Origin: Lignipirellula cremea
GTDB taxonomy: Bacteria > Planctomycetota > Planctomycetia > Pirellulales > Pirellulaceae
DNA length: 64,000 bases
Assembly (NCBI RefSeq): GCF_007751035.1
Contig: NZ_CP036433.1
Span: forward strand, 9,405,001-9,469,000
Direction of reading: 5' to 3'
Below the pieces are notes generated by a model. It searched no databases. It worked only from the letters and a program-made list of their open reading frames with translations, and was not told the DNA's origin. Shown piece by piece: positions 29,108 to 36,345 of this stretch (its first letter is position 1; every line of letters begins with the position of its first letter). The position numbers were made by a program, and so were the translations under genes.

Positions 29108-29755
29108 ATGAACACGGATTCGACTTCCCTGCATCGTTCGTTCACCGCCTTGCGACGCCGGGCCCAACGGCCTGCGCAGCCGGTGGAGCGCTGCGAGATG
29201 TGCAGCGCCGTGCTGGCGAGCGCGCATCAGCATCTGCTGGAACCGCAAAGCCGGCGCCTGGTCTGTTCGTGCGATGCCTGTTCGATGCTGTTCCCCAACC
29301 AGCCGAACCTGAAGTATCGCCGCATCCCGCGCGACGCCCGATACCTGGCCGACTTCCGGCTGACCGATGCCCAGTGGGACGAGCTGTCGATTCCGATCGA
29401 CGTCGCCTTCCTGTTCTTCAGCTCGCCGGAAAACCGCGTCGTCGCCCTGTATCCCAGCCCGGCCGGGCCGACCGAATCGCTGCTCGACCTGGCCGCCTGG
29501 GAGCAGATCGTCGCCGCCAATCGGCCGCTGCAGACGATGGAGCCCGATGTCGAAGCGCTGCTGGTCAATCGCCTGGCTTCGCCCACGAGCGAGACCCCGG
29601 CGGAGTTCGCGTACTACCTGGCCCCGATCGACAAATGCTTTCACCTGGTCGGCCTGATCCGTTCCCACTGGAGCGGCATGTCGGGCGGGCCCGCCGTCTG
29701 GACGGAGCTGCAGGCGTTCTTCGTCGAGCTGAAAAAGAAGGCCCGATGCTGGTGA
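29108..29755 (+). CDS. DUF5947-type hydrogenase-associated protein
   Basis: 215 residues from ATG 29108. A zinc-ribbon-like N-terminus has C29-x2-C32, then H41/H43 region (ASAHQHLLEP), then C53-S-C55-x2-C58. The pattern CEMC...HQHLLE...LVCSCDAC followed by YRRIPRDARYL matches the DUF5947 family found with actinobacterial-type hydrogenases. The C-terminal half includes FAYYLAPIDKCFHLVGLIR and SGGPAVWTELQAFF. Function unproved; a role in cluster assembly or subunit maturation is inferred from context. It overlaps the next gene by 10 nt. Confidence 0.78.
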   Translation: MNTDSTSLHRSFTALRRRAQRPAQPVERCEMCSAVLASAHQHLLEPQSRRLVCSCDACSMLFPNQPNLKYRRIPRDARYLADFRLTDAQWDELSIPIDVAFLFFSSPENRVVALYPSPAGPTESLLDLAAWEQIVAANRPLQTMEPDVEALLVNRLASPTSETPAEFAYYLAPIDKCFHLVGLIRSHWSGMSGGPAVWTELQAFFVELKKKARCW

Positions 29756-30882
29756 ATTTCGAACAGACACATTTCGAACCGGGGCATTTCGATCTGGTGC
29801 AACGCATCGCCGACGCCGTGCTGTACGAAGGCTACATTCTGTACCCGTACCGCGCGTCGGCTGTTAAAAACCAGCAACGGTTCAACTTCGGCGTGGTCGC
29901 TCCGCCCGGCCAGGACGAAGCCAGCCGCATGCGGACCGAATGCCTGGTCGTCGGCAAGGCGCCGCTGCTGACGATCCGCGTCCGTTTTTTGCAGGCCGTG
30001 GCGCGCGAGGCGTTCCGCCTGGTCCACGCGACCGACCCGGCCGATGCGCCGCAATATGCACCGACGCCGAAGCTCGAGATCAACGGCACGGTTTACCACA
30101 CCTGGCAGGAAGCGCTCGAACGGGACGTCCCCGCCGGGCCGCTGGCGCTGGCCGATCTGGTCGCGCAGCCGCACGCCGTCCCGTTCCGCTGGGACGCTTG
30201 CCAGTCCCGTGAGCCGCTGGCCGATCCGCAAGCTGATCCCCCAGGCGAAGCGCGCGGCCTGCTGTCCCGCCGCCAGGCGTTGCTGGAAGGAGTCGTCGAG
30301 CTGTCCGCCGAGCAGCTGGCGCCCGATCTGTTCCGCGTGGCCGTGGAGATCCGCAACACGACGCCGGCCGCTACGTCGTGTGCCGATGCTTCAGGTGAGG
30401 CGTCGGCCGTGCTGGCGACGGCGGCGTCGGCTCGCGAGGAGGCGATCCTGCAGGCGTGCCTGTCGACTCATACCTTGCTGGGCGTAGAGGCGGGAGAGTT
30501 CGTCTCGCTCATGGATCCGCCGGAAACTTGCCAGGCCGCGGCGGCCGGCTGTCAGAATGTCGGCTGCTGGCCCGTGCTGGCGGGAGCAGAGGGAGAAAGG
30601 CGCCTGCTGTTGTCGTCTCCGATCATCCTGTACGACTACCCGCAGATTGCGCCGGAAAGCCAGGGCGACTTTTGCGACGGCCTGGAAATCGACGAAATGC
30701 TGGCCCTCCGTGTGATGACGCTGACCGACGCCGAGAAACAGGAAATGCACCAGCTGGACGATCGCTCCCGCGAGATTCTGGCCCGCACCCAGGCCCTGCC
30801 GAACGACCAGTGGCAACAGCTGCACGGCCGCATGAAACCCACCCCCAACCCGCCGCCAGGCGACAGGCAAAACGATGCATGA
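29746..30882 (+). CDS. Unknown 378-residue protein of the hydrogenase maturation block
   Basis: From ATG 29746, overlapping DUF5947 by 10 nt and the following gene by 8 nt, so it belongs to the same translational unit. It begins MLVNFEQTHFEPGHFDLVQR and contains LYEGYILYPYRASAVKNQQRFNFGVVAP, then a beta-rich middle and RLLLSSPIILYDYPQIAPES, GDFCDGLEIDEMLALRVMTL near the C-terminus. No nucleotide-binding or metal motif is obvious apart from scattered Cys. Not a member of the Hyp set. Strict coupling to the maturation genes argues for a role specific to this hydrogenase class. Confidence 0.82.
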   Translation: MLVNFEQTHFEPGHFDLVQRIADAVLYEGYILYPYRASAVKNQQRFNFGVVAPPGQDEASRMRTECLVVGKAPLLTIRVRFLQAVAREAFRLVHATDPADAPQYAPTPKLEINGTVYHTWQEALERDVPAGPLALADLVAQPHAVPFRWDACQSREPLADPQADPPGEARGLLSRRQALLEGVVELSAEQLAPDLFRVAVEIRNTTPAATSCADASGEASAVLATAASAREEAILQACLSTHTLLGVEAGEFVSLMDPPETCQAAAAGCQNVGCWPVLAGAEGERRLLLSSPIILYDYPQIAPESQGDFCDGLEIDEMLALRVMTLTDAEKQEMHQLDDRSREILARTQALPNDQWQQLHGRMKPTPNPPPGDRQNDA

Positions 30883-31207
30883 ATCCGACTGGAACTTCCT
30901 GGAAGGCCGTCCCCAGCTGGAGAGCGTTTCCTGCAACGGCGTGCAGCTCAGGGCCGGCTCGCGCGTCCGCCTGTGGCCGCGGTCGGGCGCCGACATTATG
31001 GATATCGCCCTGAAGGGGAAGGTCGCCATGATCGAAGCGATCGAGCAGGATTACGAGGAGAAGATCCATGTGGCCGTGGTGATCGACGACGACCCGGGCC
31101 GCGACCTGGGCCTGCTCCGCCAGCCGGGTCATCGCTTTTTCTACTCGCTGGAAGAGATCGAACCGCTGGACCTGCCCGAAAACGGCCCGGGAGAAACCGA
31201 TGCCTGA
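30875..31207 (+). CDS. Unknown 110-residue protein of the hydrogenase maturation block
   Basis: From ATG 30875, overlapping both neighbours by 8 nt. A basic beta-rich core (GVQLRAGSRVRLWPRSGADI, IALKGKVAMIEAIEQDYEEK, IHVAVVIDDDPGRDLG) suggests a small SH3-like or beta-barrel fold; the tail YSLEEIEPLDLPENG is acidic. No cysteine pairs or membrane segment. Its size and fold would suit a chaperone that binds the large or small subunit before assembly, but that is inference. Confidence 0.82.
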   Translation: MHESDWNFLEGRPQLESVSCNGVQLRAGSRVRLWPRSGADIMDIALKGKVAMIEAIEQDYEEKIHVAVVIDDDPGRDLGLLRQPGHRFFYSLEEIEPLDLPENGPGETDA

Positions 31208-31739
31208 GCCCGCCTGCCCGCCGTCGATCCTGCTCGCGGGGATCGGCAACATCTTCCAGGCCGACGACGCCTTTGGCAGCGAGGTCGCCCGGCGCCTGGC
31301 GGACCGTTCCTGGCCGGCGGGGGTGAAGCTGGTCGACTACGGCATTCGGGCCATCGATCTGACTTACGCCCTGCTGGAGCCGCGGGACCTGACGATCCTG
31401 ATCGACGCCGTTTCCCGCGGCGGCCCGCCCGGCGCGCTGTACCTGATAGAACCCGATCTGGACGTACTGCAGACGGAAGCGCGGGCGACGGCCCCTGCCC
31501 TGGATGGCCATACAATGGACCCGCTGCAGGTGTTGCGGGCGGTCGCCCTGCAGGGCGGTCTGGGCGGACGCTTGCTGCTGGTCGGTTGCGAACCGGGCGA
31601 CCTGGGCGGCGAGGAAGGCCGCATGGGTCTGACGGCGCCGGTGCAGGCGGCGGTCGTCGAGGCGTGCGATATGGTAGCGTCGCTGGTTGCCGATTTTGCC
31701 GCCGACCCGCATACTCAGGGGAAGGCCCGTCATGCATGA
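31200..31739 (+). CDS. Hydrogenase maturation endopeptidase (HyaD/HybD family)
   Basis: 179 residues from ATG 31200. LLAGIGNIFQADDAFGSEVA has the GxGN and acidic metal-sensing residue of the family, LTILIDAVSRGG the second Asp (D69) and DGHTMDPLQVLR the His (H104) of the nickel-binding site. These peptidases remove the C-terminal extension of the large subunit after nickel insertion. The target is expected to be the large subunit at 62339, whose C-terminus lies beyond this window. Overlaps hypA by 8 nt. Confidence 0.93.
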   Translation: MPEPACPPSILLAGIGNIFQADDAFGSEVARRLADRSWPAGVKLVDYGIRAIDLTYALLEPRDLTILIDAVSRGGPPGALYLIEPDLDVLQTEARATAPALDGHTMDPLQVLRAVALQGGLGGRLLLVGCEPGDLGGEEGRMGLTAPVQAAVVEACDMVASLVADFAADPHTQGKARHA

Positions 31740-32112
31740 ACTTTCAATTGCCCTGAGTATTCTCGATATCGCCGCGGAAGAATCCGCGCAGCGGGACGGG
31801 GCTGCCATCAGGGCGATCCATATCCGGCTGGGGCCGCTGTCGGGGGTGGTGAACACGGCGCTGCTCTCGGCGTTTGAACTGGCCCGGGAGAGCTGCCCCT
31901 GGGGGGACGTCCGCCTGGTGGTGGAAGAAACGCCTTTGCGGATTTTTTGCGAGGCTTGCCAGTGCGAGCAGACGGTGGCTTCGATCCAGTTGATGTGCTG
32001 CCCGGTCTGCGACCGTCCGTCGGGCGACATTCGCAGCGGCCGCGAGATGGAGATCGTCGCCATGGAAATCGAAGACCCTTCCGCCGTTCAACCCCACGAG
32101 GCATCCCCATGA
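31732..32112 (+). CDS. hypA: Nickel-delivery protein HypA
   Basis: 126 residues from ATG 31732. MHELSIALSI carries the nickel ligand His2, and the zinc site is FCEACQC (C73, C76) with CCPVCD (C90, C93). HypA takes nickel to the hydrogenase large subunit together with the GTPase HypB, encoded next with a 4-nt ATGA overlap. Length is slightly longer than average because of a 10-residue C-terminal tail. Confidence 0.97.
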   Translation: MHELSIALSILDIAAEESAQRDGAAIRAIHIRLGPLSGVVNTALLSAFELARESCPWGDVRLVVEETPLRIFCEACQCEQTVASIQLMCCPVCDRPSGDIRSGREMEIVAMEIEDPSAVQPHEASP

Positions 32113-32780
32113 CAAGTTCCACCCGCCTGGTCCAGGTGCGTACGCAGATTCTCAAGGATAACGACGTGGTCGCCCGCGCCCTGCGGCAGCGGTTCCAGGA
32201 GTCGGGCGTGTTCGTCGTGAGCCTGGTTTCCAGCCCTGGCTCCGGCAAGACCATGTTGCTGGAGAAAACGCTGGCGGCCCTGGGAAAAGAGTACAAGGTG
32301 GCGGCCCTGGTGGGGGATCTGGCGACTGAGAACGACGCCCTGCGACTGGCCCGCTCCGGCGCTCCGGTCCGGCAGATTACGACCGGCGCCGTTTGCCACC
32401 TGGAAGCCCATATGGTGCAGCAGTCGCTGGCTGACTGGAACGTGGAGCCTCTCGACTTTTTATTCCTGGAGAACGTTGGTAACCTGGTTTGTCCGGCGAC
32501 CTACGACCTGGGCGAAGACCTCCGGCTGGTGCTGTTTTCTGTCACCGAAGGGGAAGACAAACCGCTGAAGTACCCGACCATTTTCAACACTGCCGATATT
32601 GCCTTGCTGACCAAAATGGATCTGGTCCAGGCCGTCGAGTTCGATCGCAACACGGCCCTGCAAAGCATCCAGGCAGTGCGCCCCGGCATGCAAACGCTAG
32701 AGCTATCCGCCAAAACCGGAGACGGAATGGCAGCCTGGCTGGAACTGCTGCGGCAACGGAGAGGGGAGAGGAGTCGCTAG
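32109..32780 (+). CDS. hypB: Hydrogenase nickel-insertion GTPase HypB
   Basis: 223 residues from ATG 32109. Walker A is SSPGSGKT (41-48), followed by VGDLATENDALRL, TGAVCHLEAHMV (C96, H97), ENVGNLVCPA (C128) and the guanine-specificity motif TKMD. C96/H97/C128 form the G-domain metal site. The His-rich N-terminal nickel store of some HypB proteins is missing. The stop codon TAG (32778-32780) lies inside the CTAG terminus of a family A element, so the insertion may have trimmed the C-terminus. Confidence 0.97.
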   Translation: MTSSTRLVQVRTQILKDNDVVARALRQRFQESGVFVVSLVSSPGSGKTMLLEKTLAALGKEYKVAALVGDLATENDALRLARSGAPVRQITTGAVCHLEAHMVQQSLADWNVEPLDFLFLENVGNLVCPATYDLGEDLRLVLFSVTEGEDKPLKYPTIFNTADIALLTKMDLVQAVEFDRNTALQSIQAVRPGMQTLELSAKTGDGMAAWLELLRQRRGERSR

Positions 32781-32908
32781 TGGTGCGTCAAACCCTAAAA
32801 TCAGGTTTCTCTCAATCAGCCGCCGGGCGCTAGCCCCCGGTTTTTTTGGCAGCACAGCAGCACGGCCGAAATCGCTCACTCTAAGATTGAAGTTTGACGC
32901 ACCACTAG
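32777..32908. repeat. Family A MITE-like element, copy 3 (132 bp)
   Basis: Exact 15-bp terminal inverted repeats CTAGTGGTGCGTCAA (32777-32791) and TTGACGCACCACTAG (32894-32908). The interior keeps the GGCGCTAGCC core but with changed arms (AGCCGCCGGGCGCTAGCCCC). It begins within the last 4 bases of hypB. No coding capacity. Confidence 0.92.
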
Positions 32909-32910
32909 TT

Positions 32911-33000
32911 GCTGGTTCTTTGTTCTTTGTTGTTGGCGCCTGGTGCTTCGCAAAAAACGAATAACGAACAACGAACAACTACGCACGAAGAACCAAGAAC
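32911..33000. repeat. Imperfect inverted repeat of T/G and A/C tracts upstream of cbiM
   Basis: TGGTTCTT (32913-32920) with TGTTCTTTGTTGTT is mirrored by GAACAACGAACAAC and AAGAACCA (32988-32995). The stem is long but interrupted, with a 25-nt centre. It could be the remains of a further mobile element, or a hairpin in the nickel-transporter leader. Confidence 0.5.
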
Positions 33001-33018
33001 TTTCGCTTGAGGCGTTCG

Positions 33019-33981
33019 ATGCATATTCCCGATGGTTTACTTGATCCGGTCGCTTGTATCGGCACTGGCTTAATTTCTGCGGTCGCCGTGGGCTATGCGG
33101 TCCGGCGGACGCAGCGCGATTTGCCGGAAAGGGCCGCTCCGTTGCTGGGGGTGATGGCGGCCTGTATCTTTGCCGCGCAAATGCTGAACTTTCCCATCCC
33201 TGGCGGCACCTCGGGTCATATCCTGGGCGGCGTGCTGGCGGGCGTGGTGCTGGGCCCCTGGGCCGGTCTGCTGGTGATGACGGTGGTGCTGATCGTGCAG
33301 TGCGTGTTGTTCCAGGACGGCGGGCTGACCGCGCTGGGGGCGAACGTGCTGAACGTGGCCGTGATTGGCCCGGTCGGCGGGTATGCGGTGTATAACGTGC
33401 TGCGTAAATGGATTGGCGGATTCCGCGGCGTGCTGGCCGGGGCCGTGATCGCCGCGTGGTTCAGCGTGATGGCGGCGGCCGCGTTGTGTGCGCTGGAAAT
33501 TTCCCTGGGCGGGCAGTTCCGGCTGGGGCCGACCCTCGGCGCCATGCTGGCCGTGCATAGTGTGATTGGCATCGGCGAGGCCCTGATGACGGGCTTTGCC
33601 CTGGCCTTTTTGCTGCAGGTTCGTCCCGATCTGATCCAGGGTATGTCGCCCACGTCGGGCCGGCTGGAGCGGGCGACGCAGCTGGTCGCGGCCGGGCTGT
33701 TGATCGCCCTAGTGATGGCGGCGCTCTTGTCGCCGTTTGCCTCTTCCTTTCCCGATGGACTGGAAGCCTCGGTGGCGAGCCTTGGTTTCCATGCCGACGC
33801 CGCCGAACCCCTGCTGCCGGCCCCGATGGCCGACTACCAGGTGGCCGCGCTGGAAACGGTCGGCGTGGCCGGTTCGATCGCAGGGGCGATCGGCGCCGTG
33901 GTGGTGTTTGCGGCGGCCTGGGGTCTGTCGCGGCGGTGGCCGCGTCGTCCGGCGGGCAGCCATGTGGAAGTTCTCCCTTAA
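33019..33981 (+). CDS. cbiM: ECF transporter substrate-binding protein CbiM/NikM, probably nickel
   Basis: 320 residues from ATG 33019, chosen because the mature N-terminus must be MHIPDG: Met1, His2 and His in the following region bind the metal in this family. Segments include GGTSGHILGGVLAGVVLGPW, GGLTALGANVLNVAVIG and VHSVIGIGEALMTGFALAFL. The C-terminal 90 residues with PDGLEASVASLGFHADAAEP are a fused CbiN/PDGLE-type domain. Substrates are Ni or Co; the hydrogenase genes beside it favour nickel. Works with the CbiQ-CbiO fusion encoded next. Confidence 0.93.
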   Translation: MHIPDGLLDPVACIGTGLISAVAVGYAVRRTQRDLPERAAPLLGVMAACIFAAQMLNFPIPGGTSGHILGGVLAGVVLGPWAGLLVMTVVLIVQCVLFQDGGLTALGANVLNVAVIGPVGGYAVYNVLRKWIGGFRGVLAGAVIAAWFSVMAAAALCALEISLGGQFRLGPTLGAMLAVHSVIGIGEALMTGFALAFLLQVRPDLIQGMSPTSGRLERATQLVAAGLLIALVMAALLSPFASSFPDGLEASVASLGFHADAAEPLLPAPMADYQVAALETVGVAGSIAGAIGAVVVFAAAWGLSRRWPRRPAGSHVEVLP

Positions 33982-34059
33982 GAAAGCGAAGGGAATGACT
34001 GACCCGCGATTTCCGACAAGATAACGTTTCTCGTTCCTTAGGCTGGATTTGCGTCCTTC

Positions 34060-35565
34060 ATGCACGCCGATTACCTGGACCGCTACAGTCGCCGCGAAAG
34101 CGTGGTGCATCGTCTCGACGCCCGCGTGAAAATCGTGGCGGCGCTCGTGCTGGTCGTCGCCGTCAGCTGCCTGCCTGGCTCGTGGCGGTGGGCTTATCCG
34201 GCGGCGGCGGCCGTGGTGTTTACGCTGTACGCGCTGACCGGCTTGCCGTGGAGCTACCTGTTCAAACGACTGGCCTGGTCGCTGCCTTTTCTGGCGATGG
34301 TCGCGGCCGGAGCGCCGTTGTCCCGCGGGCTGAGCGATGGCTTTGACCTGGCGATCTGCATTGTGCTGCGGGCGCTGTTGTCGCTGGTGGTGATGGTCAC
34401 GCTGGTCAGCACCACACCGTTTTCGAAATTGCTGTTCGCCCTGCAGCAGCTGGGGGCGCCGCGGATTATCATCTGGATTCTGGCGTTCATGTATCGCTAC
34501 ATGTTTGTCCTGGCCGATGAGCTGGCCCGGATGCGCCGCGCCAAACTGGCCCGCTCGTTCCGGACAAACTGGATGTCCGAGGTGCGCCTGCTGGGCTCTT
34601 TTGTCGGCGTGCTGTTTGTCCGCTCCTTTGAACGGGCCGAACGCGTGCACGCCGCCATGTGCGCCCGCGGCTGGCAAGGCGAACTGATGCAGGACGAAGA
34701 ACCCCAAGCCGAGATCGCCCACGCCCGGATCAACTACCCGGATCAATCGCCCATGACCCCGCCCGACGATCTTGAAGTCCGCAACCTGACCTTCCACTAC
34801 CCCGACGGCGTGATGGCCCTGGAGCAGGTGTCGTTCGCCATTGAGGCCGGCGAAACTGTCGGCGTGGTCGGCCCCAACGGAGCCGGGAAATCGACCCTGC
34901 TGCTGCATCTCAATGGCATTCTGCCCGGCCGCCCGGAATACGAGCATCACCATTTCCAGGGCGCCGGGAAAGCCCACCGCCATGGGCAGGAGCCGCAGGT
35001 CTGGATCGCCGGCATCCCCGTCGGCCAGACGCACGACGCAGAGATCCGTCGCCGGGTAGGGCTGCTGTTCCAGGATCCCGACGACCAGCTGTTCTGTCCG
35101 ACCGTGCTGGAAGATGTGACCTTTGGCCCGCGCAACCTGGGGCTCAGCCCTGAAGAAGCGGCCGCCGTGGCGCGAAAGTGCCTGCGCGAAGTGGGCCTGA
35201 CCGACTGCGAAGAACGCCTGCCGCACCATTTAAGTTTCGGCCAGCGGAAGCGGGTTTGCCTGGCCGCCGTGCTGGCCTGCCAGCCCGCCGTCCTGGCGCT
35301 GGATGAGCCGACGAGCAACCTCGATGCGGCCGCCCGGCGGCAGTTTCTGGATCTGCTGCACGCGTTGCCGCTGACGCAGGTGATCGCCACGCACGACCTG
35401 GAGCTGGTCGTCGAGCTGTGCGATCGGGTGATCCTGCTGGACCAGGGGCGCGTGCACGCCCTGGGCCCCACGCGGGAAATCCTGTCGAACGAGCCGCTGC
35501 TGATCCGCCATCGGCTGGAAATGCCGCTGAGCCTGCGTTATGAATCGCCACGGGGCATCCTGTAA
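34060..35565 (+). CDS. Fused ECF transporter CbiQ (T component) - CbiO (ATPase)
   Basis: 501 residues from ATG 34060 in one uninterrupted frame. Residues 1-215 are CbiQ: several membrane segments and the coupling motif CARGWQGE. Residues 236-500 are the ATPase: GPNGAGKST (271-279), Q-loop FQDPDDQLF, signature LSFGQ (391-395), Walker B VLALDEP (411-417), and ATHDL switch His. A His-rich insertion (YEHHHFQGAGKAHRHGQEPQ, about 294-313) sits between Walker A and the Q-loop. T and A components are normally separate proteins. A start at the internal Met232 is possible but would leave CbiQ without a stop. Confidence 0.93.
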   Translation: MHADYLDRYSRRESVVHRLDARVKIVAALVLVVAVSCLPGSWRWAYPAAAAVVFTLYALTGLPWSYLFKRLAWSLPFLAMVAAGAPLSRGLSDGFDLAICIVLRALLSLVVMVTLVSTTPFSKLLFALQQLGAPRIIIWILAFMYRYMFVLADELARMRRAKLARSFRTNWMSEVRLLGSFVGVLFVRSFERAERVHAAMCARGWQGELMQDEEPQAEIAHARINYPDQSPMTPPDDLEVRNLTFHYPDGVMALEQVSFAIEAGETVGVVGPNGAGKSTLLLHLNGILPGRPEYEHHHFQGAGKAHRHGQEPQVWIAGIPVGQTHDAEIRRRVGLLFQDPDDQLFCPTVLEDVTFGPRNLGLSPEEAAAVARKCLREVGLTDCEERLPHHLSFGQRKRVCLAAVLACQPAVLALDEPTSNLDAAARRQFLDLLHALPLTQVIATHDLELVVELCDRVILLDQGRVHALGPTREILSNEPLLIRHRLEMPLSLRYESPRGIL

Positions 35566-35725
35566 TCGAGGCGGGTTCATCCGCTGACAGCATTGCCGGC
35601 TGACAGCGATGCTTTGACAGCGGGACGTTGTCTGTTTTGGCATTGCTGGCGGTTTGCGATCTGCTTTAGGATGAAAGGGGTAACCGTTTCGCTTTTTGAT
35701 TTCCGAGCAAACAAGGACGGCTCTC

Positions 35726-36163
35726 ATGTATCGACGACTCCCCTGTTTTCTGCTGCTGGCCCTGATCGCAGTCGGCGCTCACGCCGCCCAGGCGGATGAC
35801 CAGCAAGCGATCCAGGGAACCTGGCAGCCCAAATCGGCAACCATCAGCGGCCAGGTTCTGGAACCAGAAACCGTACAATCGCTCCGGCTGACTTTCGAGG
35901 GAAACCAGTACCATGTCGTCGCCCAGGGGCGAAACGACAAGGGCCAGTTCACCCTGAAGACCGAGACCACGCCGGCCCAGATCGACATCGTGGAGCAGGA
36001 AGGTCCCAGCAAAGGGAAGACAACCCTGGGCCTGTACAGCCTGGCCGATGACGAGCTGACGATCTGCTTTGGCCTTGAGCAAGAACGGCCGCTGGACCTG
36101 ACGTCGGAAGAAGGCAGCAATCGCCTGCTGATCGTTTACGAACGGGTCAAACAGAATCCGTAA
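35726..36163 (+). CDS. TIGR03067-type secreted protein
   Basis: 145 residues from ATG 35726. A signal peptide (MYRRLPCFLLLALIAVGAHA) precedes a single domain beginning AIQGTWQPKSATISGQVLEP. This opening, the beta-rich layout (SLRLTFEGNQYHVV, LGLYSLADDELTICFG) and the end LLIVYERVK match the TIGR03067 family, which is expanded in planctomycetes and has a lipocalin-like look. Function unknown. Confidence 0.85.
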   Translation: MYRRLPCFLLLALIAVGAHAAQADDQQAIQGTWQPKSATISGQVLEPETVQSLRLTFEGNQYHVVAQGRNDKGQFTLKTETTPAQIDIVEQEGPSKGKTTLGLYSLADDELTICFGLEQERPLDLTSEEGSNRLLIVYERVKQNP

Positions 36164-36345
36164 CGGCCGACCCGTCGTTGCTGGTCTGGCGACCCCGTCT
36201 ACCTACTGGCGCCTGGCAGGGCAGGTTTTTAACTTGCTATCGATCCCATCAAGACAGGCTTTGATGCGCAGGTTGAAAACCTGCACCACGAAAAAGAACG
36301 CTTCTGTTGCCGTTGACGACTCCAACCAAAGTCTGGCGACTTCGG
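36164..36345. repeat. Spacer with hairpin and half of a family C repeat
   Basis: GCAGGTTGAAAACCTGC (36268-36284) is a 7-bp hairpin, and GCAGGTTTTTAAC (36221) a related partial copy. The family C right arm CCAAAGTCTGGCGACTTCGG runs to GGCTAC at 36326-36349; the left arm is absent. The arm supplies the TAG stop of the minus-strand gene at 36346. Confidence 0.7.

Noticed and set aside
34756-35565. Separate cbiO gene starting at the internal Met (MTPPDDLEV)
   Set aside because: No stop codon separates it from the CbiQ part and no ribosome site is visible before it, so a fusion is the simpler reading.
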